Below, piece by piece: positions 1 through 9,838 of a DNA stretch of 64,000 bases. A program made the position numbers and the translations under genes. Numbering within the stretch: position 1 is the first letter of the stretch; every line of letters starts with the position of its first letter. Below the pieces are notes generated by a model, which saw only the letters and a list, made by a program, of their open reading frames with translations, searched no databases and was not told the DNA's origin. The stretch comes from Pseudomonadota bacterium (lineage in GTDB: Bacteria; Pseudomonadota; Alphaproteobacteria; Rhodobacterales; Rhodobacteraceae), in the NCBI GenBank assembly GCA_021779835.1, contig JAJXZX010000002.1:62001-126000 (forward strand). The letters run 5' to 3'.

Positions 1-1
1 G

Positions 2-1783
2 CCGTCAGAACCGGGCGGGTTCGATTTTCAGCGCATGGCCTATTTCATGCAGATCGGAGCGATCGGCTATACCCGTGTTCCGGTGCTGGTGGCGGCGCCC
101 GCCGATCCGGGCTGGGGCGTGTTGTTCTTCAACCGCCTGCGCCAGACCATTTCGGTCTCGGTCCGGGCGCAGATTGCGGGCGATGCGGGCGGCTTTTCGG
201 CGGCGATCCTGACCAATGACATTTCGGGGATCAGTCAGGCGCGGCTGAACAGCCTGCGTATTTCGAACCTTGCCCATGCCCTGTCGATCTCTGGGCTGCA
301 CATGGCGCTGGTGACGGGTTTCGTGTTTTCGATGTTCCGCTACGGGATCGCGCTGATCCCGCCACTGGCCTTGCGGGTGTCGTCCAAAAAGGTCGCGGCG
401 GCGATCGGGCTGGCAGCGGCGACCTTTTATCTGGCGCTGTCGGGTGCTGCGGTCGCGACGGAACGGTCCTACCTGATGATGGTGGTGATCCTCGTCGCGG
501 TGCTGCTGGAGCGGCGCGCGTTCTCGATGCGGTCGGTGGCGATGTCGGCCACGATCCTGCTGGTGGTTCAACCGGAAAGCCTGATCGACCCGGGGTTTCA
601 GATGTCTTACGCCGCGACGGTCGGGCTGATTGCCGCGTTCGAGGCGCTGAGCGGCCTGCGCGGAAAGCTGTGGCATCCGCCGCGCTGGATTGCCACCGGG
701 GCGACGCTGGTGATGTCATCCTTTGTCGCAGGCGCGGCGACGGCGCCGTTCGGCGCGGCGCATTTCGATCGGATGTCGTCCTATGGCCTGCTGGCGAATG
801 TGCTGGCAGAGCCGCTGATGGCGTTCGTGGTGATGCCTGCGGCAGTGATCTCGGCCATCCTCGCCCCCTTCGGGCTGGAGGCGCCCGCGCTCTGGGCGAT
901 GGGGGCCGCGTCGCAGGGTATCCTGTTGATTTCCGATTGGGTGGCGGCGATGCCGGGGGCGGTCGTCCCGGTGGTGCAGCCGTCGGCGGTGGTGCTGCCG
1001 ATGCTGACGCTCGGGCTGATCTGGTTGATACTGTGGCAAGGGTGGCTGCGGGCGGCAGGCGGGCTGGTGGCGGTGGCGGCGATGGTGCTGTGGTCGCTGT
1101 CGGCGCGGCCGGACCTGCTGGTCGCCGATACCGGCGGGCTGGCAGGGCTGATGACCCCCGACGGACGTGCGCTGTCGAAGGGGACGGGCGATACCTTCGC
1201 CGCGCGCGCCTGGTTGCAGGACGATGGCGAGTTCGTGGCGCAGCCGGAGGCAGCCGCGCGGGCTGGGTTTTCAGGAGCGAAAGGCAATCAGCGCTTCAAT
1301 GTCGGAGCGATCAGCGCGGCACTGCTGTCCGGCAAGGGTGCGGCGGCCGAGGTCGCGACCACCTGCCGCAAGGTGCGTCTGGTGATCCTTGCCGTGGAGG
1401 TCACAGCGCCAGCACCGGCTGGCTGTCTGGTGCTGGACCAACGCCTGCTGCGCCGGACCGGGGCGCTGGCCATTCGGGTGCAAGGGGCCGACCTGTCGTT
1501 TCGCGCCACTGCGGCGGCACAGGGTGCCAGACCCTGGACCCCAGCCGGACGGCGGCACCGAGATGGCGCGCCGGATTGGCCCGAGATCGCAATGCCCGCG
1601 CCGGTTCCTCAATCCGTCGCACCCCTGGATGCAGGATCGGCCGGGGCAGGTCGGCAACAGGTCGCAGTTCCAAGCCCCGTGGGCAGGGTTGCGGTGGTTC
1701 AGGTTGCGCCGGTGGAGCCCTGCGGCCCTGGACGCCGCCTCAGTAGCTGCGGATCAAACCAACCAGACGCCCCTGCACCTTGA
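2..1783 (+). CDS. comEC: ComEC/Rec2 competence membrane channel, 5'-truncated
   Basis: The reading frame is open from base 2, so the N-terminus lies outside the window. The visible part holds the hallmark segment [19 protein letters not shown] (about bases 270-325), followed by many hydrophobic helices, as in the competence-domain channel that moves single-stranded DNA across the inner membrane. The polytopic part ends near base 1100. A soluble C-terminal domain follows, recognisable up to about base 1530 ([11 protein letters not shown], then RPWTP). After about base 1560 this frame loses its G/C third-position bias while another frame gains it, so the last 70 residues may be a frameshifted tail. 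The 3' end overlaps convergent lexA by 44 bp. Family call is firm; C-terminus uncertain. Confidence 0.88.
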   Translation, partial: PSEPGGFDFQRMAYFMQIGAIGYTRVPVLVAAPADPGWGVLFFNRLRQTISVSVRAQIAGDAGGFSAAILTNDISGISQARLNSLRISNLAHALSISGLHMALVTGFVFSMFRYGIALIPPLALRVSSKKVAAAIGLAAATFYLALSGAAVATERSYLMMVVILVAVLLERRAFSMRSVAMSATILLVVQPESLIDPGFQMSYAATVGLIAAFEALSGLRGKLWHPPRWIATGATLVMSSFVAGAATAPFGAAHFDRMSSYGLLANVLAEPLMAFVVMPAAVISAILAPFGLEAPALWAMGAASQGILLISDWVAAMPGAVVPVVQPSAVVLPMLTLGLIWLILWQGWLRAAGGLVAVAAMVLWSLSARPDLLVADTGGLAGLMTPDGRALSKGTGDTFAARAWLQDDGEFVAQPEAAARAGFSGAKGNQRFNVGAISAALLSGKGAAAEVATTCRKVRLVILAVEVTAPAPAGCLVLDQRLLRRTGALAIRVQGADLSFRATAAAQGARPWTPAGRRHRDGAPDWPEIAMPAPVPQSVAPLDAGSAGAGRQQVAVPSPVGRVAVVQVAPVEPCGPGRRLSSCGSNQPDAPAP

Positions 1784-2426
1784 CCTGATTATCCGGTAAA
1801 ATGCGGGTTTCATACGCGGGGTTAGCCGCCTCAAGCGCGATCATATTGCCCTTGCGGCGGAAGCGTTTCAGCGTCGCCTCGGCATCATCCACCAGCGCCA
1901 CCACGATGTCGCCGTTGTCGGCGGTGGTTTGTTCGCGGATCACCACGATATCGCCGTCATTGATGCCAGCCTCAATCATCGAATCGCCCCGCACCTCCAG
2001 CGCGTAATGCTGGGCGCGACCGGACAGCATCGAGCCCGGCACCGTGATGTGGTGAGAGATGTGTTCGATCGCCTCGATCGGCGTCCCGGCGGCGATGCGG
2101 CCCATCACCGGCACCTCCATCGCGTTCATCGCCTCCACCGGCATCGCGCCGCGCGGCGGATCGACGCGGTCACCCGCGATCACCTTGGGGGTGAAGCCGG
2201 CGCGTTCCATTGCCTCGGGAAGTTTCACAATCTCCAACGCGCGGGCGCGGTGGGCGAGGCGGCGAATAAAGCCACGTTCTTCGAGGGCGGTAATCAGACG
2301 GTGGATGCCGGATTTCGATTTCAGATCCAGCGCGTCCTTCATTTCGTCGAACGAGGGCGGCACGCCATCCCTTTGCACCCGAGTGTTGATAAAATCCAGC
2401 AGTTCCAATTGTTTGCGTGTCAGCAT
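1740..2426 (-). CDS. lexA: LexA repressor, SOS regulator
   Basis: A 228-residue protein of normal LexA length. Residues 1-65 form the winged-helix DNA-binding domain. The self-cleavage site is Ala113-Gly114 ([10 protein letters not shown]), and the protease dyad is Ser149 (GDSM) and Lys187 (ATLKRF). LexA represses DNA-damage genes until RecA filaments stimulate its autocleavage. The ATG at 2426 lies just downstream of three GTTC half-sites spaced by 7 bp, the alphaproteobacterial SOS operator, so the gene is autoregulated. It is the last gene of the leftward trpGDC-moaC-moeA-lexA run but has its own promoter region in the 79-bp gap after moeA. It converges on comEC. Confidence 0.97.
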   Translation of the reverse strand: MLTRKQLELLDFINTRVQRDGVPPSFDEMKDALDLKSKSGIHRLITALEERGFIRRLAHRARALEIVKLPEAMERAGFTPKVIAGDRVDPPRGAMPVEAMNAMEVPVMGRIAAGTPIEAIEHISHHITVPGSMLSGRAQHYALEVRGDSMIEAGINDGDIVVIREQTTADNGDIVVALVDDAEATLKRFRRKGNMIALEAANPAYETRILPDNQVKVQGRLVGLIRSY

Positions 2427-2457
2427 CTGCCAGTCTCCACCCCGGATGGTTCGCCGT

Positions 2458-2483
2458 GTTCAGGCTATGTTCTATCCGCGTTC
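2458..2483 (-). promoter_or_regulatory. LexA operator: three GTTC half-sites (two overlapping SOS boxes)
   Basis: On the plus strand, GTTC occurs at 2458-2461, 2469-2472 and 2480-2483, each pair separated by exactly 7 bp; a fourth GTTC at 2449 has 5-bp spacing. GTTC-N7-GTTC (equivalently GAAC-N7-GAAC) is the known alphaproteobacterial SOS box. The site lies 32-57 bp upstream of the lexA start, as expected for autoregulation. Confidence 0.88.
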
Positions 2484-2505
2484 CTGCTTTGTGTCAAGCG
2501 CGGGG

Positions 2506-3690
2506 TTAGATCGGAAGGTAGGTGACCTGCTCGCCAGTCTGACGCGGGCCGTCGCCAAGGGGGCGCACCAGAAGCGCGTCGGCGTGGTTCAGGATCGACA
2601 GAAGCGAGCTGTCCTGGCGGTCGAACGGCGTGATGACGGGCAGGCCGTCGCCCTCGGTGAGGCGCGCGCGCATGTAGTGGGTGCGCGGGCCGGTGGGGCC
2701 GACATCGGCCCCCAGCGTGGCGCGATGGGGGCGGGGTGGATGGGCGCCAAGACCCAGCATGGCACGCAGGGCGGGCAACATGAAGAGATGGCCACAAACA
2801 ATTGAGGACACTGGATTTCCCGGCAGGCCAAGCATTGGCACGCCGAACAACCGCCCCGCCATCAGCGGCTTGCCGGGGCGCATCGCGATTTTGTAGAAGG
2901 CGCGCGCCAGCCCCATGTCCTCAGCCACCTTGCCGACCAGATCGTGGTCGCCAACAGAGGCACCGCCAACCGTGACAATCATATCCGCGCCGCGCGCCAG
3001 TTCGAGAACCTGGCGCAACTCGGCCTCGGTATCGCGGGCGATGGGCAGAAGGCGCGCCTCGCCGCCCTCGGCCTCGACCATCGCTTTCAGCGCAAACGTG
3101 TTGGAGGCGATGATCTGGTCGTCGCGCGGCGCCTCTCCGGGCATCACCAACTCGTCTCCGGTGGCGATCAGGGCGACCACCGGGCGGCGCGTCACCTGCA
3201 CCGTGGGAATGTTCATCGCGGCCAGCAGGGCGAGGTCATTGGCGCGAAGGCGACGCGGGGCCGAAAGGCTGTCGCCTGCGTGAAAGTCGCCGCCAGCGGG
3301 GCGGATGTTGTGACCCGCGTCAAGCTTTTCACCCAAGGTGATGCGGTCGCCACTGCGCGTGATATCCTCTTGAATAACCACGCGGCCGGCGCCTTTCGGC
3401 AGTGGTGCGCCGGTGAAAATGCGCACCGCCTGACCGGGGAGAAGCGTTCCGGTGAAGGCGTGACCCGCGCCCGCTTCGCCAATCACGGCGAAGGTGTCGT
3501 CGGTATTGGCCGCGCTGCCGTGGATCGCGTAGCCGTCCATCGCCGAGGCGGCAAACGGCGGCTGGTCGCGCAGGGCCACGGCGGGCGCAACCATCACGCG
3601 ACCAGCGGCCTGCGCCAGCGGCACCGTTTCGGCGGAAAGTGGGCTGACAAGCGCGAAGACTTGGTCGAGCGCCTCTTCGACGGAAATCAT
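2506..3690 (-). CDS. moeA: Molybdopterin molybdenumtransferase MoeA
   Basis: 394 residues, normal for MoeA, which inserts molybdate into adenylylated molybdopterin in the last step of molybdenum cofactor synthesis. It shows the N-terminal SAMDGYAI segment, the ATGDELV motif of the MogA-like central domain, the [11 protein letters not shown] loop and the LPGNPVSS motif before the C-terminal beta-barrel domain. Its start overlaps the end of moaC by 4 bp (ATGA), indicating translational coupling. The pairing moaC-moeA behind trpC is common in Rhodobacteraceae. The downstream gap to lexA contains the SOS operator. Confidence 0.96.
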   Translation of the reverse strand: MISVEEALDQVFALVSPLSAETVPLAQAAGRVMVAPAVALRDQPPFAASAMDGYAIHGSAANTDDTFAVIGEAGAGHAFTGTLLPGQAVRIFTGAPLPKGAGRVVIQEDITRSGDRITLGEKLDAGHNIRPAGGDFHAGDSLSAPRRLRANDLALLAAMNIPTVQVTRRPVVALIATGDELVMPGEAPRDDQIIASNTFALKAMVEAEGGEARLLPIARDTEAELRQVLELARGADMIVTVGGASVGDHDLVGKVAEDMGLARAFYKIAMRPGKPLMAGRLFGVPMLGLPGNPVSSIVCGHLFMLPALRAMLGLGAHPPRPHRATLGADVGPTGPRTHYMRARLTEGDGLPVITPFDRQDSSLLSILNHADALLVRPLGDGPRQTGEQVTYLPI

Positions 3691-4166
3691 AGCTTCGCCT
3701 CGTAACGCCCTGATTTTCCCCCGTCTTTCAGGATAACCTGAATGTCAGAGATCACCATCGACCGCTCCACCGCCTTGAGCATGTCATAGACGGTCAGCGC
3801 CGCGATCGATACGGCGGCCAGCGCCTCCATCTCCACCCCGGTCTGGCCGGTGGTTTTCACCGTGGCCTCAATCCGCACGCCGGGAAGCGTGGCGTCTGGC
3901 GTCAGCTCCAGCGCGACCTTGGTGATCGGCAAGGGATGGCAAAGCGGGATCAGATCGGCGGTTTTCTTGGCGCCCATGATGCCGGCAAGGCGGGCAACCC
4001 CCAAAACATCGCCCTTTTTCGCGCGGCCCTCGGTGATAAGCGCAAGCGTTTCCGCCGTCATCCGCACCGAGCCGCTGGCGACCGCGACGCGCGACGTCAC
4101 CGGCTTGTCAGAGACATCGACCATATGGGCGCGGCCCTCAGCGTCAAAATGCGTAAGGCCCGCCAT
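3687..4166 (-). CDS. moaC: Cyclic pyranopterin monophosphate synthase MoaC
   Basis: 159 residues starting MAGLTHF; with MoaA it makes cyclic pyranopterin monophosphate, the first molybdenum cofactor intermediate. Visible family features are MVDVSDK near the N-terminus, [10 protein letters not shown] in the middle, and the [21 protein letters not shown] block that carries active-site residues. The start at 4166 was chosen over an in-frame ATG at 4265 because the sequence before MAGL has no family similarity, overlaps trpC, and the chosen ATG shares a base with the trpC stop (TGATG). It lies in the trpC-moaC-moeA operon. Confidence 0.96.
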   Translation of the reverse strand: MAGLTHFDAEGRAHMVDVSDKPVTSRVAVASGSVRMTAETLALITEGRAKKGDVLGVARLAGIMGAKKTADLIPLCHPLPITKVALELTPDATLPGVRIEATVKTTGQTGVEMEALAAVSIAALTVYDMLKAVERSMVISDIQVILKDGGKSGRYEAKL

Positions 4167-4978
4167 CACATGCCGCCTTGCGAGGTCAGCGGGTTGGCGA
4201 GCAGGTTGCGGGTGGCGGCCTCGACATCGGCTTGCCGCATCAGGCTTTCGCCGATCAGGAAGCAACGAACGCCATACTGCGCCAGATCCGCGAGGTCGTC
4301 GGCATCCGACAGGCCGCTTTCCGCCACGATGGTCCTGCCCTCCGGCACCACGCGCGACAGATCACGTGAGGTCTGAAGACCGACATCGAAGGTATTGAGA
4401 TTGCGGTTATTTATGCCAATCAGGGGTGACTTCAGCCGCGCCGCGCGGTCGAGCTCTTCTTCGTTGTGGACCTCGATCAGCACGTCCATCTCCCACTCAT
4501 TCGCGGCGGCTTCCAACTCGGCGGCTTGGGTGTCAGACACGCTGGCCATGATGATAAGGATGCAATCCGCGTGCCAAGCGCGCGCCTCGGCGACCTGATA
4601 GGGGTCGTAAAGGAAATCCTTGCGCAGCGCGGGCAATTTCGTGGCCGCACGGGCAGCGGTCAGGAACTCCGGCGCGCCCTGAAACGACGGCGTGTCGGTC
4701 AGCACCGAAAGACAGGTGGCCCCCCCCGCCTCGTAGGCGCGGGCAAGGGTGGGCGGGTCGAAATCCGGGCGGATCAGGCCCTTGGACGGGCTTGCTTTCT
4801 TGATTTCGGCGATCAGGCCATAGCCGTCACGCGAGGCGCGGATGAGAGCGGCGGCGAACCCGCGGGTCGGCGTCGCCTCGCGCGCCGCAGCCTCGACTTC
4901 CGTCAGCGGGCGCAACCGTTTGGCGGTGGCGATCTCGTCCAGCTTGTAGGCTTTGATCTTGTCGAGAATGGTGCTCAT
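4166..4978 (-). CDS. trpC: Indole-3-glycerol phosphate synthase TrpC
   Basis: 270-residue single-function TIM barrel that closes the indole ring in tryptophan synthesis. Motifs in order: [11 protein letters not shown] (residues about 57-67, with the catalytic Lys), [24 protein letters not shown] and [12 protein letters not shown] near the C-terminus. It is not fused to TrpF, unlike the enterobacterial enzyme. The stop overlaps the moaC start (TGATG), and a 43-bp gap separates it from trpD upstream. This is cytoplasmic anthranilate-branch metabolism shared with trpD, trpG and trpE in this window. Confidence 0.97.
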   Translation of the reverse strand: MSTILDKIKAYKLDEIATAKRLRPLTEVEAAAREATPTRGFAAALIRASRDGYGLIAEIKKASPSKGLIRPDFDPPTLARAYEAGGATCLSVLTDTPSFQGAPEFLTAARAATKLPALRKDFLYDPYQVAEARAWHADCILIIMASVSDTQAAELEAAANEWEMDVLIEVHNEEELDRAARLKSPLIGINNRNLNTFDVGLQTSRDLSRVVPEGRTIVAESGLSDADDLADLAQYGVRCFLIGESLMRQADVEAATRNLLANPLTSQGGM

Positions 4979-5021
4979 GGCGAGGTCCTAGCTATGCCTT
5001 CTCGGCAGGTAACGGTGCGGC

Positions 5022-6035
5022 TCACGCGTTGGTGGCCTTGACCAGTGCGGCGAGTTTGGCGCGCGCGGCGCCGCTGTCGATGCTTTGGCGCGCCAGTGTT
5101 ACGCCCTCGGGCAATGCGTTGGCGCGGCCGGCCACGATCAGCGCTGCGGCGGCGTTCAGCAGCACGGCGTCGCGGTAGGCGCCCGGCGCACCGTCCAGCA
5201 GGGCGCGCAGGGCGGTGGCGTTTTCGGCAGGGGTGCCGCCGATGATCGCCTCGAACGGATGGACAGGCAGGCCCGCATCTTCGGGGCACACGGTGAATTC
5301 GGTGATTTGGCCTGCGTCCAACGCCGCGACCTTGCTGGGGGCGGCGATTGAAAGCTCATCTGTGCCATCGCCGCCATGCACGATCCACACCTTTTCCGAC
5401 CCGAGTGCCGCCAGCGTTTCCGCCATGGGGCGGATCAGCCTGTCGGAAAATGCGCCGGTCAACTGGCGCTTGACGCCTGCCGGGTTGGTCAGAGGGCCAA
5501 GGATGTTGAACAGTGTGCGCGTGCCGAGCTCGATGCGCACCGGCATCACATGGCGGGTGGCCGGATGGTGCATCGGCGCCATCATAAAGCCAATGCCTGC
5601 CTCGCGGATCGCGCGTTCCACCACATTCGGTGGCACCATGACGTTGATGCCAAGCTCGGTCAGCGCATCCGACGCGCCAGATTTGGAACTGAGGTTGCGG
5701 TTGCCGTGCTTGGCCACTACGACGCCCGCGCCGGCAACCACCAAGGCGGCTGCGGTCGAGATGTTCAGCGTGCCTTTGCCGTCGCCGCCGGTGCCGACGA
5801 TGTCGATGGCACCCTCGGGGGCGGTGACCTTGTGGCAATGGGCGCGCATCACCGAGGCGGCGGCGGCGTATTCGTCCACCGTCTCGCCACGCGTGCGCAG
5901 CGCCATCAACAGGCCTCCCATTTGCGCAGGCGTCGCCTCGCCGGCAAACAGGATCTCGAACGCGCGCGTCGCCTCGGCGCGGGTCAGCGGGCGGTCAGCG
6001 GCGGCGTTAATCAGGGGTTTGAGCGCGTCACTCAT
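5022..6035 (-). CDS. trpD: Anthranilate phosphoribosyltransferase TrpD
   Basis: 337 residues, standard length. It transfers phosphoribosyl from PRPP to anthranilate. The PRPP-binding loop [14 protein letters not shown] is at about residues 81-94, followed by [21 protein letters not shown] and the [11 protein letters not shown] segment of the anthranilate site. The start at 6035 overlaps the trpG stop by 4 bp, so trpG and trpD are separate but coupled proteins rather than the enterobacterial fusion. Confidence 0.97.
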   Translation of the reverse strand: MSDALKPLINAAADRPLTRAEATRAFEILFAGEATPAQMGGLLMALRTRGETVDEYAAAASVMRAHCHKVTAPEGAIDIVGTGGDGKGTLNISTAAALVVAGAGVVVAKHGNRNLSSKSGASDALTELGINVMVPPNVVERAIREAGIGFMMAPMHHPATRHVMPVRIELGTRTLFNILGPLTNPAGVKRQLTGAFSDRLIRPMAETLAALGSEKVWIVHGGDGTDELSIAAPSKVAALDAGQITEFTVCPEDAGLPVHPFEAIIGGTPAENATALRALLDGAPGAYRDAVLLNAAAALIVAGRANALPEGVTLARQSIDSGAARAKLAALVKATNA

Positions 6036-6613
6036 GCCGGAACACTCGCCAGATCAAGGAAGTTTTGCAAAAGCTGGTGGCCATGTTCCGAGGCGATGCT
6101 TTCCGGGTGGAACTGCACGCCTTCGATCGGCAACTCGCGGTGGCGCAGGCCCATGATGGTGCCGTCCTCCAGCCAAGCCGTAACCTCCAGACAGTCGGGC
6201 AGGGTGTCGCGGTCCACGACGAGGCTGTGATAGCGCGTGGCAAGGAAGGGCGAGGGCAAGCCATTGAACACACCTTTGCCCGCGTGGTGGATCGCGCCCA
6301 TCTTGCCGTGAACGATCTCGTGGCAGCGCACGACCTTGCCGCCAAACGCCTGCCCGATGGTTTGATGGCCAAGGCAGACGCCCAACAGTGGCACGCGCGC
6401 CTGAGCGGCGGCGGCAGTCAGGGGCAGGCAGATACCGGCAGCGGAGGGATCGCAGGGGCCGGGCGACAGCACGATCGCCGTGGGCCGCATCGCCATGGCC
6501 TCTTGCACCTCCAGCGCGTCATTGCGGCGCACGACGACTTCGGCGCCAAGCTCGCCCAGATAATGCACGAGGTTGTAGGTAAAGCTGTCGTAGTTGTCGA
6601 TCAGAAGCAGCAT
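6032..6613 (-). CDS. trpG: Anthranilate synthase component II (glutamine amidotransferase) TrpG
   Basis: 193 residues beginning [15 protein letters not shown], the canonical start of TrpG/PabA. It hydrolyses glutamine and channels ammonia to TrpE. The class I amidotransferase triad is visible: Cys80 in [17 protein letters not shown] and the His-Glu pair in [13 protein letters not shown] near the C-terminus. An in-frame ATG 60 bp upstream was rejected because the extra residues are unlike the family. An AAGG lies about 10 bp before the chosen ATG. It heads the trpGDC run, while its partner trpE lies 1.7 kb upstream beyond a divergent gene. Confidence 0.96.
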   Translation of the reverse strand: MLLLIDNYDSFTYNLVHYLGELGAEVVVRRNDALEVQEAMAMRPTAIVLSPGPCDPSAAGICLPLTAAAAQARVPLLGVCLGHQTIGQAFGGKVVRCHEIVHGKMGAIHHAGKGVFNGLPSPFLATRYHSLVVDRDTLPDCLEVTAWLEDGTIMGLRHRELPIEGVQFHPESIASEHGHQLLQNFLDLASVPA

Positions 6614-6797
6614 GGGCAGGGCCTTCTTTCGTCGCATCGCTTGGGGCCGGGGCGTGCCGGCGCTGCCTTCCAATCAGGGGGTGAACCCTGCGCAAGGTCG
6701 CGCTATACATGGACAGAGCCGCGCGCCGGGGTCAAGGGCAAGCGTCGCCCAGCGACGGTAAGCGCGGAGACGACGGGCAGGCTGACGGGCAGGGGAG

Positions 6798-8285
6798 ATG
6801 AGCATGGGCCGAGGGTTGATCCTTGGAATGGCGTCGGGGCTGGTGGCCTCGGTGCTTGCGCTTTCGGTTGTGTCGCTGGTTCTGCCGGCACCGCAGGCAA
6901 CGGTTCGCCCGGCTGCGGTTGCGCCCGCGTCACCCAGTGCTACGTCTGCACCACAGCCTGCGAACGCTGCGTTATCGCCCGCGCCGGGGAACGATGCCCC
7001 GGGGGTTGCGCCCGCGCCGGTGGCCGACGCGGCGCCTTCGGCTCCGGGCACCGCTGACGCACCGGCACATTCCGAACCATCCGCGGGGCCAAGCGCCGCA
7101 AGCAGCGAAACCGCACCAACCGCGGTTGTTGGCGCGCCGACGCCAAGCGTGGCGCCGCTGGCTCCCGTTCCGGCAAAAGCTCCTGACGCGGTGGACGCGC
7201 CAAGCCTGACGGTGATCGCGCCGGGGATCGCGCCCTCGGCCACACCCGCCGCCCCGGTGGTGTCGCCGGTGCCGGATGCGCCTGCGATATCGCCGGTTTC
7301 ACCACCCGCCCCGCCGCCGGAGATGAGTGCAGGCGCGCAGACCGGAAACGGCGGTGTCACCGCGACGGCCCCCAATACGCCACAAGTGATTATGGTCACG
7401 CCAGACGGCACAGCGGCGAGCGACCAGCCCGCCGCACCTGCGGGGGCGATGCCGCGCGTGATCGTCCTTGATTCTTCGCATCCAAACGTTGGCTTTTCCA
7501 AAAGCATTCCAGGCGTGGTCGTCAACCGGTTGCCGCAAATCGGGGGGCCGTCCTCCGCCGCCACTGACGCGCTTCCCGACAGCAATGCGGTGCAAGTGCC
7601 GCCCGCCGTCAAGGATGGCCCGCTGGTGCATAACGCGGTGGCGTTTGACAACCCGGCCGGGCGGCCCGAGGTGGCGGTTATCCTGATTGATTCCGGTGCG
7701 CTTGACGTGAACCGCGCCGAGCTTGCCGCTGCCACGATCCCCCTGACACTGGCCGTCGATCCGACCGCCTCTGGCGCAAAACGGGCGGCGAAAACCTATC
7801 ACGACGGGGGGCACGAGGTGCTGATCCTTGCCACCGCGATCCCGCAGCTTGCCACGGCGGCGGATCTGGAGACGACGTTTCAAAGCTATTTTCACACCAT
7901 CGGGCAGGCGGTTGGCGTGATGGATGTCGCCTCTGGCGGGTTTCAGGGTGACCGGATGACGTCGCAGCGCGTCGCCACCATCCTTGCGGGCGAGGGCTAT
8001 GGTCTGGTTACCTACGAGCAGGGGCTGAACGCGGCGGCGCAGATTGCGACCAGCGCGAAGCTGCCGAATGTGCAGGTCTATTCGTCCGTCGATAGTGCGG
8101 CGGGCGGTGGCGATGTGCTGCGCCAGACGCTCGACCGCGCCGCCTTTCGGGCCGCGCAGGACGGCCGTGCGGCAGTGGTTGCCCCCGCCAGCAGCGCCAC
8201 GCTGGCCGCGTTGGAAGAGTGGCAGAAAACCAACCGGGGACAGAGCGTGGTCATCGCGCCGGTCTCGGCGGTGATGACGCGATAA
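6798..8285 (+). CDS. Divergent polysaccharide deacetylase family protein (YibQ/DUF610-like)
   Basis: 495 residues with three parts: a hydrophobic N-terminal anchor (about residues 6-30), a very Ala/Pro-rich linker (about 30-230) and a C-terminal domain of the divergent polysaccharide deacetylase family. That domain starts around EVAVILIDSGALD and includes IPLTLAVDP, a His-containing stretch (GGHEVLILAT) and QTLDRAAFRAAQDGRAAVVAP. Members are periplasmic and usually lack the full NodB metal triad, so catalytic activity is uncertain. It is transcribed opposite to trpE and trpG, splitting the trp genes. GAGATGAGC precedes the start; a second ATG lies two codons in. Confidence 0.8.
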   Translation: MSMGRGLILGMASGLVASVLALSVVSLVLPAPQATVRPAAVAPASPSATSAPQPANAALSPAPGNDAPGVAPAPVADAAPSAPGTADAPAHSEPSAGPSAASSETAPTAVVGAPTPSVAPLAPVPAKAPDAVDAPSLTVIAPGIAPSATPAAPVVSPVPDAPAISPVSPPAPPPEMSAGAQTGNGGVTATAPNTPQVIMVTPDGTAASDQPAAPAGAMPRVIVLDSSHPNVGFSKSIPGVVVNRLPQIGGPSSAATDALPDSNAVQVPPAVKDGPLVHNAVAFDNPAGRPEVAVILIDSGALDVNRAELAAATIPLTLAVDPTASGAKRAAKTYHDGGHEVLILATAIPQLATAADLETTFQSYFHTIGQAVGVMDVASGGFQGDRMTSQRVATILAGEGYGLVTYEQGLNAAAQIATSAKLPNVQVYSSVDSAAGGGDVLRQTLDRAAFRAAQDGRAAVVAPASSATLAALEEWQKTNRGQSVVIAPVSAVMTR

Positions 8286-8326
8286 CGCCTAGCGATTTCT
8301 GCGCAACGCCTTAGCGATTGCTGCGC
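8284..8326. repeat. Tandem 21/22-bp repeat at the trpE 3' end
   Basis: Two adjacent copies (8284-8304 and 8305-8326) differ by one inserted base and one substitution. The right copy encodes the last trpE codons and stop, and the left copy lies between trpE and the convergent YibQ-like gene, so the end of trpE is duplicated. It may be a recent slippage event. Confidence 0.75.
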
Positions 8327-9822
8327 GTGACAAACAGGCCCGCATCCTCTGCCGCACGGCGGATGGCGCGGGATTTGTTCACCGTTTCCTGATATTCCGC
8401 CTCGGGGTCGCTGTCATAGACCACGCCACCGCCAGCCTGAATATACAGTTTCTCGTCCTTCAGCACGGCAGTGCGTAGCGCGATGCACATGTCCATCTCG
8501 CCGTTCGCCGCGAAATACCCCACGCCGCCACCATAGACACCGCGCTTTTCCGGCTCCAGCTCGTCGATGATCTCCATCGCGCGCACCTTGGGCGCACCGG
8601 AGACGGTGCCCGCAGGCATCCCCGCCAACAGTGCCGACAGCGCATCTTCGCCCTCCGCGATCTGGCCCACCACGTTCGAGACGATGTGCATGACGTGGGA
8701 ATAGCGTTCCACGATGAACTTTTCGGTCGGATGCACGGTGCCGATCTTGGCGACGCGGCCCACATCGTTGCGGCCAAGGTCCAGAAGCATCAGGTGCTCG
8801 GCAAGCTCTTTCTTGTCGGCCAGCAAATCGGCCTCCAGCGCGCGGTCTTCCTCTTCGTTCGCGCCGCGCACGCGAGTGCCGGCGATCGGGCGCACCGTCA
8901 CCTCGCCATCGCGCAGCCGCACGAGGATTTCCGGGCTGGCACCGATCACCTGAAAGCCGCCGAAGTTGAAGAAGAACATGAAGGGCGACGGGTTGGTGCG
9001 GCGCAAGCTGCGGTACAGCGCAAAGGGGGGCAGGGCGAAATCAAGCGCCCAGCGTTGCGAGGGCACGACCTGAAAGATGTCGCCCGCGCGGATGTAATCC
9101 TTGGCCTTCTCAACCGCAGCCTTATAGCCCTCGTGGGTGAAGTTGGACACCGGCGCGCCGACCGGCGTGGTGTCGCCCAAGTTGCGCGTCTCGCCCGCCG
9201 CCGCGCGTTCCAGATCGCGCACAGCGTCCATCACCCGCTCTGCCGCCTGCGCGTAAGCCGCGCGCGCGTTGAGGCCAGAGGCGACCCAAGCCGGGGAAAC
9301 CACCGTCACCTCGCCCTTCACGCCATCCAGCACCGCAATCACTGACGGGCGCAGCATCACCGCGTCGGGCAGGCCCAGCGGGTCGGGGTTCACGTTCGGC
9401 AAATGCTCGACCAGCCGGATCATGTCATAGCCAAGGTAGCCAAACAGCCCCGCCGCGATGGCGGGCAGGTCGGCGGGCATATCAATCCGGCTTTCGGCCA
9501 GCAGCGCGCGCAGGGTTTCCAGCGGATGGCCGTCCAGCCCCTCAAACGCCGCCGGATCAAAGCGCGCCTGCCGGTTGATGCGGCTTTCGGTGCCACGGCA
9601 ATCCCAGATCAGGTCGGGTTTCATGCCCACCACGGAATAGCGCCCGCGCACCTCGCCGCCCGTCACCGATTCCAGCATGAAGCTGTCTTTGCGCGCCTCG
9701 GCCAGCTTGAGCATCAGCGAGACCGGCGTGTCCAGATCCGCCGCCAGCCGCATATAGACGACCTGATTGCGGCCCGCGGCCCAACCGGCCTCGAACGCGT
9801 CGAAAGTGGGGATCAGCGCCAC
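8311..9822 (-). CDS. trpE: Anthranilate synthase component I TrpE
   Basis: 503 residues. It converts chorismate plus ammonia to anthranilate, the committed tryptophan step. The N-terminal regulatory domain shows FMLESV, matching the feedback-inhibition LLES motif. The C-terminal chorismate-binding domain has IFQVVPSQRW, FFFNFGGFQVIGASPEILV, RPIAGTRVRG, LMLLDLGRNDVGRV, GTVSGAPKVRAMEIIDELEP and YIQAGGGVVYDSDPE, all typical. It follows the SurA/PpiD-like gene by 16 bp and is probably cotranscribed with it. A tandem duplication repeats its final codons and stop. Confidence 0.97.
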   Translation of the reverse strand: MALIPTFDAFEAGWAAGRNQVVYMRLAADLDTPVSLMLKLAEARKDSFMLESVTGGEVRGRYSVVGMKPDLIWDCRGTESRINRQARFDPAAFEGLDGHPLETLRALLAESRIDMPADLPAIAAGLFGYLGYDMIRLVEHLPNVNPDPLGLPDAVMLRPSVIAVLDGVKGEVTVVSPAWVASGLNARAAYAQAAERVMDAVRDLERAAAGETRNLGDTTPVGAPVSNFTHEGYKAAVEKAKDYIRAGDIFQVVPSQRWALDFALPPFALYRSLRRTNPSPFMFFFNFGGFQVIGASPEILVRLRDGEVTVRPIAGTRVRGANEEEDRALEADLLADKKELAEHLMLLDLGRNDVGRVAKIGTVHPTEKFIVERYSHVMHIVSNVVGQIAEGEDALSALLAGMPAGTVSGAPKVRAMEIIDELEPEKRGVYGGGVGYFAANGEMDMCIALRTAVLKDEKLYIQAGGGVVYDSDPEAEYQETVNKSRAIRRAAEDAGLFVTRSNR

Positions 9823-9838
9823 GGGGGAACCCTTTACG

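Noticed and set aside
670-1746. Long alternative frame (358 codons) inside comEC
   Set aside because: Gly/Arg-rich product typical of a shadow frame in high-GC coding DNA; comEC frame has the real motifs.
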